Positions 61,983-64,000 of a stretch of 64,000 nucleotides of DNA are shown in pieces. Source of the DNA: Limosilactobacillus reuteri (GTDB lineage Bacteria > Bacillota > Bacilli > Lactobacillales > Lactobacillaceae); the NCBI RefSeq assembly GCF_020784725.1, contig NZ_JAJGTZ010000023.1, positions 62,001-126,000 on the forward strand, read 5' to 3'. Position 1 is the first letter of the stretch; every line of letters starts with the position of its first letter. The notes under the pieces are model-generated. The model had not been told where the DNA came from. It saw nothing but the letters and a program-made list of their open reading frames with translations, and ran no database searches. The position numbers were made by a program, and so were the translations under genes.

Positions 61983-62023
61983 AAAACAAAAGCGACTTGG
62001 AAAATCCAAGTCGCTTTTGTTTT
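61983..62023. terminator. Strong bidirectional terminator
   Basis: Perfect 18-bp stem (AAAACAAAAGCGACTTGG and its complement) with a five-base loop between convergent genes; T-runs in both directions. Confidence 0.95.
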
Positions 62024-62025
62024 AT

Positions 62026-62451
62026 TTAGCTTTGTTTATTAGCACTTATCAGCCATGTGATCCCATACTTATCTACAATCTGCCCCATTACATTATTTAG
62101 GACCCAATCTCCAAACGGTACCGTTACACGTTGATTTTCGGATTTTGCTAAACGATTAAACAAATCACGTGCTTTATCTTCATCTTCTTCAAAATCAAGT
62201 AAAATTGAAATTAGTGTAGAAGTTTGGGGATTACCCATCGTTGCATCTGCACAAATAATTTTTTGTCCAGCGATCATAAATTCACCTCGCATTGTTGTCT
62301 GGTTCAATTGATCAACTGGTAATCCAAGACTTTCCGCCTGCTCTTTTGTCAAAGCCTCGTGATATGTAATTTGAGCGCCAAAGTCTTGTTCATAATAAGC
62401 CATTGCTTCCTTCGCATTCTCAAATGTTAGGTATGGGTATATAGCCGTCAT
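62026..62451 (-). CDS. VOC/glyoxalase-superfamily protein (PhnB-like)
   Basis: About 141 residues of the PhnB-like VOC type: YPYLTFENAKEAMAYYEQDFGA at the start (given in part), GEFMIAGQKIICAD near residue 56, and FGDWVLNNVMGQIVDKYGI near 113. Function unknown; related proteins include antibiotic-resistance and dioxygenase-like folds. The ATG at 62451 has GGAGG six bases upstream; the longer frame to 62520 lacks a ribosome site. Confidence 0.78.
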   Translation of the reverse strand: MTAIYPYLTFENAKEAMAYYEQDFGAQITYHEALTKEQAESLGLPVDQLNQTTMRGEFMIAGQKIICADATMGNPQTSTLISILLDFEEDEDKARDLFNRLAKSENQRVTVPFGDWVLNNVMGQIVDKYGITWLISANKQS

Positions 62452-62626
62452 AGTGTTCCTCCAAAAATATTCATTGTTGATTATATATTTTGAATCTCTT
62501 TCCGTCAAACTAACCTCCAATTGGATTAGCCACTTCTAACCGGATATTAATCATAACGAAGGACCTATTATGATATAATTGTCTAGTCTATTATCAAGCT
62601 AATTTTAAAATGAAAGGATGAATTTT

Positions 62627-63796
62627 TTGGAAAAAATCAAAAAGCATAGTCCACTTCTAATTCTCGGATTATTCTTCCTTGGGGTTTGTATGCGGATGCC
62701 GATTACAGCAATACCATCTGTCATTAAAGATATTGCACAAACTTTTAATGTTGAAACTACCAGCTTAGGAATTTTAACAACTATTCCGCTGCTTTGTTTT
62801 GGATTACTATCATCAATAGTTTCAGCACTCGCTCAACGAATTGGTAATGAATTAACGATTGAGTTAGCAATGATTTTAATGTTTATTGGTTCCTATTTAC
62901 GGATTTTAAATTTCTCATCGTTAATGATCGGAACAATATTAGTTGGGGCTGCAATTACTTGTATTAACGTCTTATTACCTGCAATTATTGCTGACAAACT
63001 TCCTAATCAAATTGGGAGTGTAACCGGGATGTATAATGTCGCAATGACTTTATTTGCTGCAATTGGCGCTTACGCAATCACTCCAATTACCCATGCTACT
63101 AGTTGGCAAACTGCTGTTATCATTATTAGTATTGTTGCTTTAATCGCTGCAATTATCTGGGTGCCAAACTTACGCTACAATCAACGTGCAACTAAAGAAA
63201 GCAATTCTACTGATCGAGGAACTAACATGTGGAAAAATGCAAATGCATGGTGGTTACTCTTATTCTTTGGGGGACAATGTTTCGTATTCTATAGTATTGT
63301 TGCCTGGTTACCTACAATTGCTATGGATGCCGGATTAAGCAGTGATAACGCAAGTTTAGTTGCTGGATTATTACAGCTATTGTCAATGCCATTTGCCTTT
63401 GCAATCCCTGTAATTGCCACTAAGATGAAGAATCGGCAACCAATAATGCTATTTGCGGGAACCATTTCTTTAATCGGAACCGGAATGATGTTCTTCCCAG
63501 TAAATTCGCTTGTTTACTATATATTCGTTGCCCTATTTCTTGGTGCCGGCACAACTACTACTTTCGTTCTGGCAATGACTTTGTTCGGCCTAAAGACCAA
63601 GAGTTCCACTGATACCCGAAACCTTTCTGGAATGGTCCAATCAGTAGGATACTTAATTTCTGCATTAGGTCCTATTGTTGTCGGAAACCTTTATTCACAG
63701 ACACATAACTGGTTTGCAAGTTTAATCGTGATTGCGATTGCAGCTATCTTCTTTACAGTCTGTGGCGTAATAGCAGAACGAAAACAATTTGTTTAA
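62627..63796 (+). CDS. MFS transporter, CynX/NimT (cyanate/nitroimidazole transporter-like) type
   Basis: About 389 residues with 12 predicted membrane segments and the family pattern: FLGVCMRMPITAIPSVI near residue 17, TTIPLLCFGLLSS near 50, and INVLLPAIIADKLP near 110 followed by GSVTGMYN. The substrate is unknown. The start is a TTG at 62627 with AAAGGATG eight bases upstream; the ATG at 62618 overlaps that site. It is monocistronic with a terminator after it. Confidence 0.82.
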   Translation: MEKIKKHSPLLILGLFFLGVCMRMPITAIPSVIKDIAQTFNVETTSLGILTTIPLLCFGLLSSIVSALAQRIGNELTIELAMILMFIGSYLRILNFSSLMIGTILVGAAITCINVLLPAIIADKLPNQIGSVTGMYNVAMTLFAAIGAYAITPITHATSWQTAVIIISIVALIAAIIWVPNLRYNQRATKESNSTDRGTNMWKNANAWWLLLFFGGQCFVFYSIVAWLPTIAMDAGLSSDNASLVAGLLQLLSMPFAFAIPVIATKMKNRQPIMLFAGTISLIGTGMMFFPVNSLVYYIFVALFLGAGTTTTFVLAMTLFGLKTKSSTDTRNLSGMVQSVGYLISALGPIVVGNLYSQTHNWFASLIVIAIAAIFFTVCGVIAERKQFV

Positions 63797-63806
63797 GATA
63801 CGTTTC

Positions 63807-63837
63807 AAAGCTGAGGAATTTCCCCAGCTTTTTTATT
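63807..63837 (+). terminator. Terminator of the MFS transporter gene
   Basis: AAAGCTG...CAGCTTT stem with inner GG/CC pairs, followed by a run of T residues, 11 bases after the stop codon. From here to 64000 I see no gene; the DNA is AT-rich. Confidence 0.8.
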
Positions 63838-64000
63838 TAGTTTAACTTTTGTAAGTTCTAATTTTTATCAATTACAAATTTCTTTTAAAAGTTTTTTGAT
63901 CTAGACCATTAATTGACAAGCGCTTGCCAATGACTAATCAACAAGCCATTTATCGTTAATGGTCCATTTCCGTTTTCTAAGACATCTTCTCAGAAAACGT

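Noticed and set aside
63915-63935. Palindrome around AAGCGCTT near the right edge
   Set aside because: Symmetric, but a poor cre match (several key mismatches) and no gene start is visible nearby within the window.

Overview
The window reads as chromosome of a heterofermentative lactobacillus, most probably Limosilactobacillus (Lactobacillus) reuteri. It is AT-rich Firmicute sequence with Shine-Dalgarno sites of the AGGAGG type and several TTG starts. It holds the propanediol/glycerol utilisation (pdu) microcompartment operon next to a complete anaerobic cobalamin operon, the arrangement known from that species. The adenosyltransferase at 31955-32521 carries D35, F112 and R128, the residues discussed for the structurally studied L. 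reuteri PduO. No rRNA, tRNA, insertion sequence, phage gene or CRISPR array was seen.

Layout. Positions 1-4870: the end of an unidentified gene, a heterodimeric ABC exporter pair (minus) and a D-lactate dehydrogenase (plus). Positions 4932-5847: an ECF S component with a secreted DUF4430-like protein, a candidate corrinoid or lower-ligand uptake pair. Positions 6136-31592 (minus): a tightly packed, about 25 kb run, cobD-cbiABCDETFGHJ-cobA/hemD-cbiKLMNQOP-sirC-hemACBL-cobUSC-hemD-cobT. It covers glutamyl-tRNA to uroporphyrinogen III, cobalt uptake, corrin ring synthesis and nucleotide loop assembly; most genes overlap or are separated by under 20 bases. Positions 31955-34403: an accessory corrinoid module (PduO adenosyltransferase, FMN reductase fused to an acetyltransferase, flavodoxin, PduV/EutP GTPase). 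Positions 34396-36484: CadD-like transporter, histidine phosphatase and tyrosine phosphatase. Positions 36557-50417 (minus): pduABCDEGHKJLMNO-(HbpS-like)-PQWU. Positions 50670-53510: the regulator pocR, an EutJ-like chaperone and a glycerol facilitator. Positions 53681-64000: housekeeping and unknown genes, including a MarR regulator with a clear palindromic operator, an operon of degenerate enzymes (57945-59894), a CNNM-type protein, NrdI and an MFS transporter.

How it works together. Glycerol or 1,2-propanediol enters through the facilitator and is dehydrated by B12-dependent PduCDE inside a shell of PduA, B, J, K, N and U. The aldehyde is disproportionated by PduQ (to alcohol) and PduP-PduL-PduW (to acid and ATP). 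The cob/cbi/hem operon supplies the cofactor, and PduGH and the adenosyltransferases keep it active. No bluB-like gene is present, which fits the pseudocobalamin (adenine lower ligand) known from this species. No cobalamin riboswitch is visible; control seems to rest on PocR and on CcpA-like cre sites, which I see in front of six transcription units of this regulon.

Most interesting points: (1) the C-terminus of PocR looks like a DUF4430/transcobalamin-type domain, the same type as the secreted protein beside the ECF S component, suggesting direct corrinoid sensing; (2) a flavodoxin/FMN reductase module beside the adenosyltransferase may replace the missing PduS; (3) the three-gene operon at 57945-59894 has an ABC ATPase and an NAD(P)-binding protein that have both lost their key motifs; (4) structured RNA or DNA elements lie between pduA and pduB, between pduA and pocR, and after pocR.
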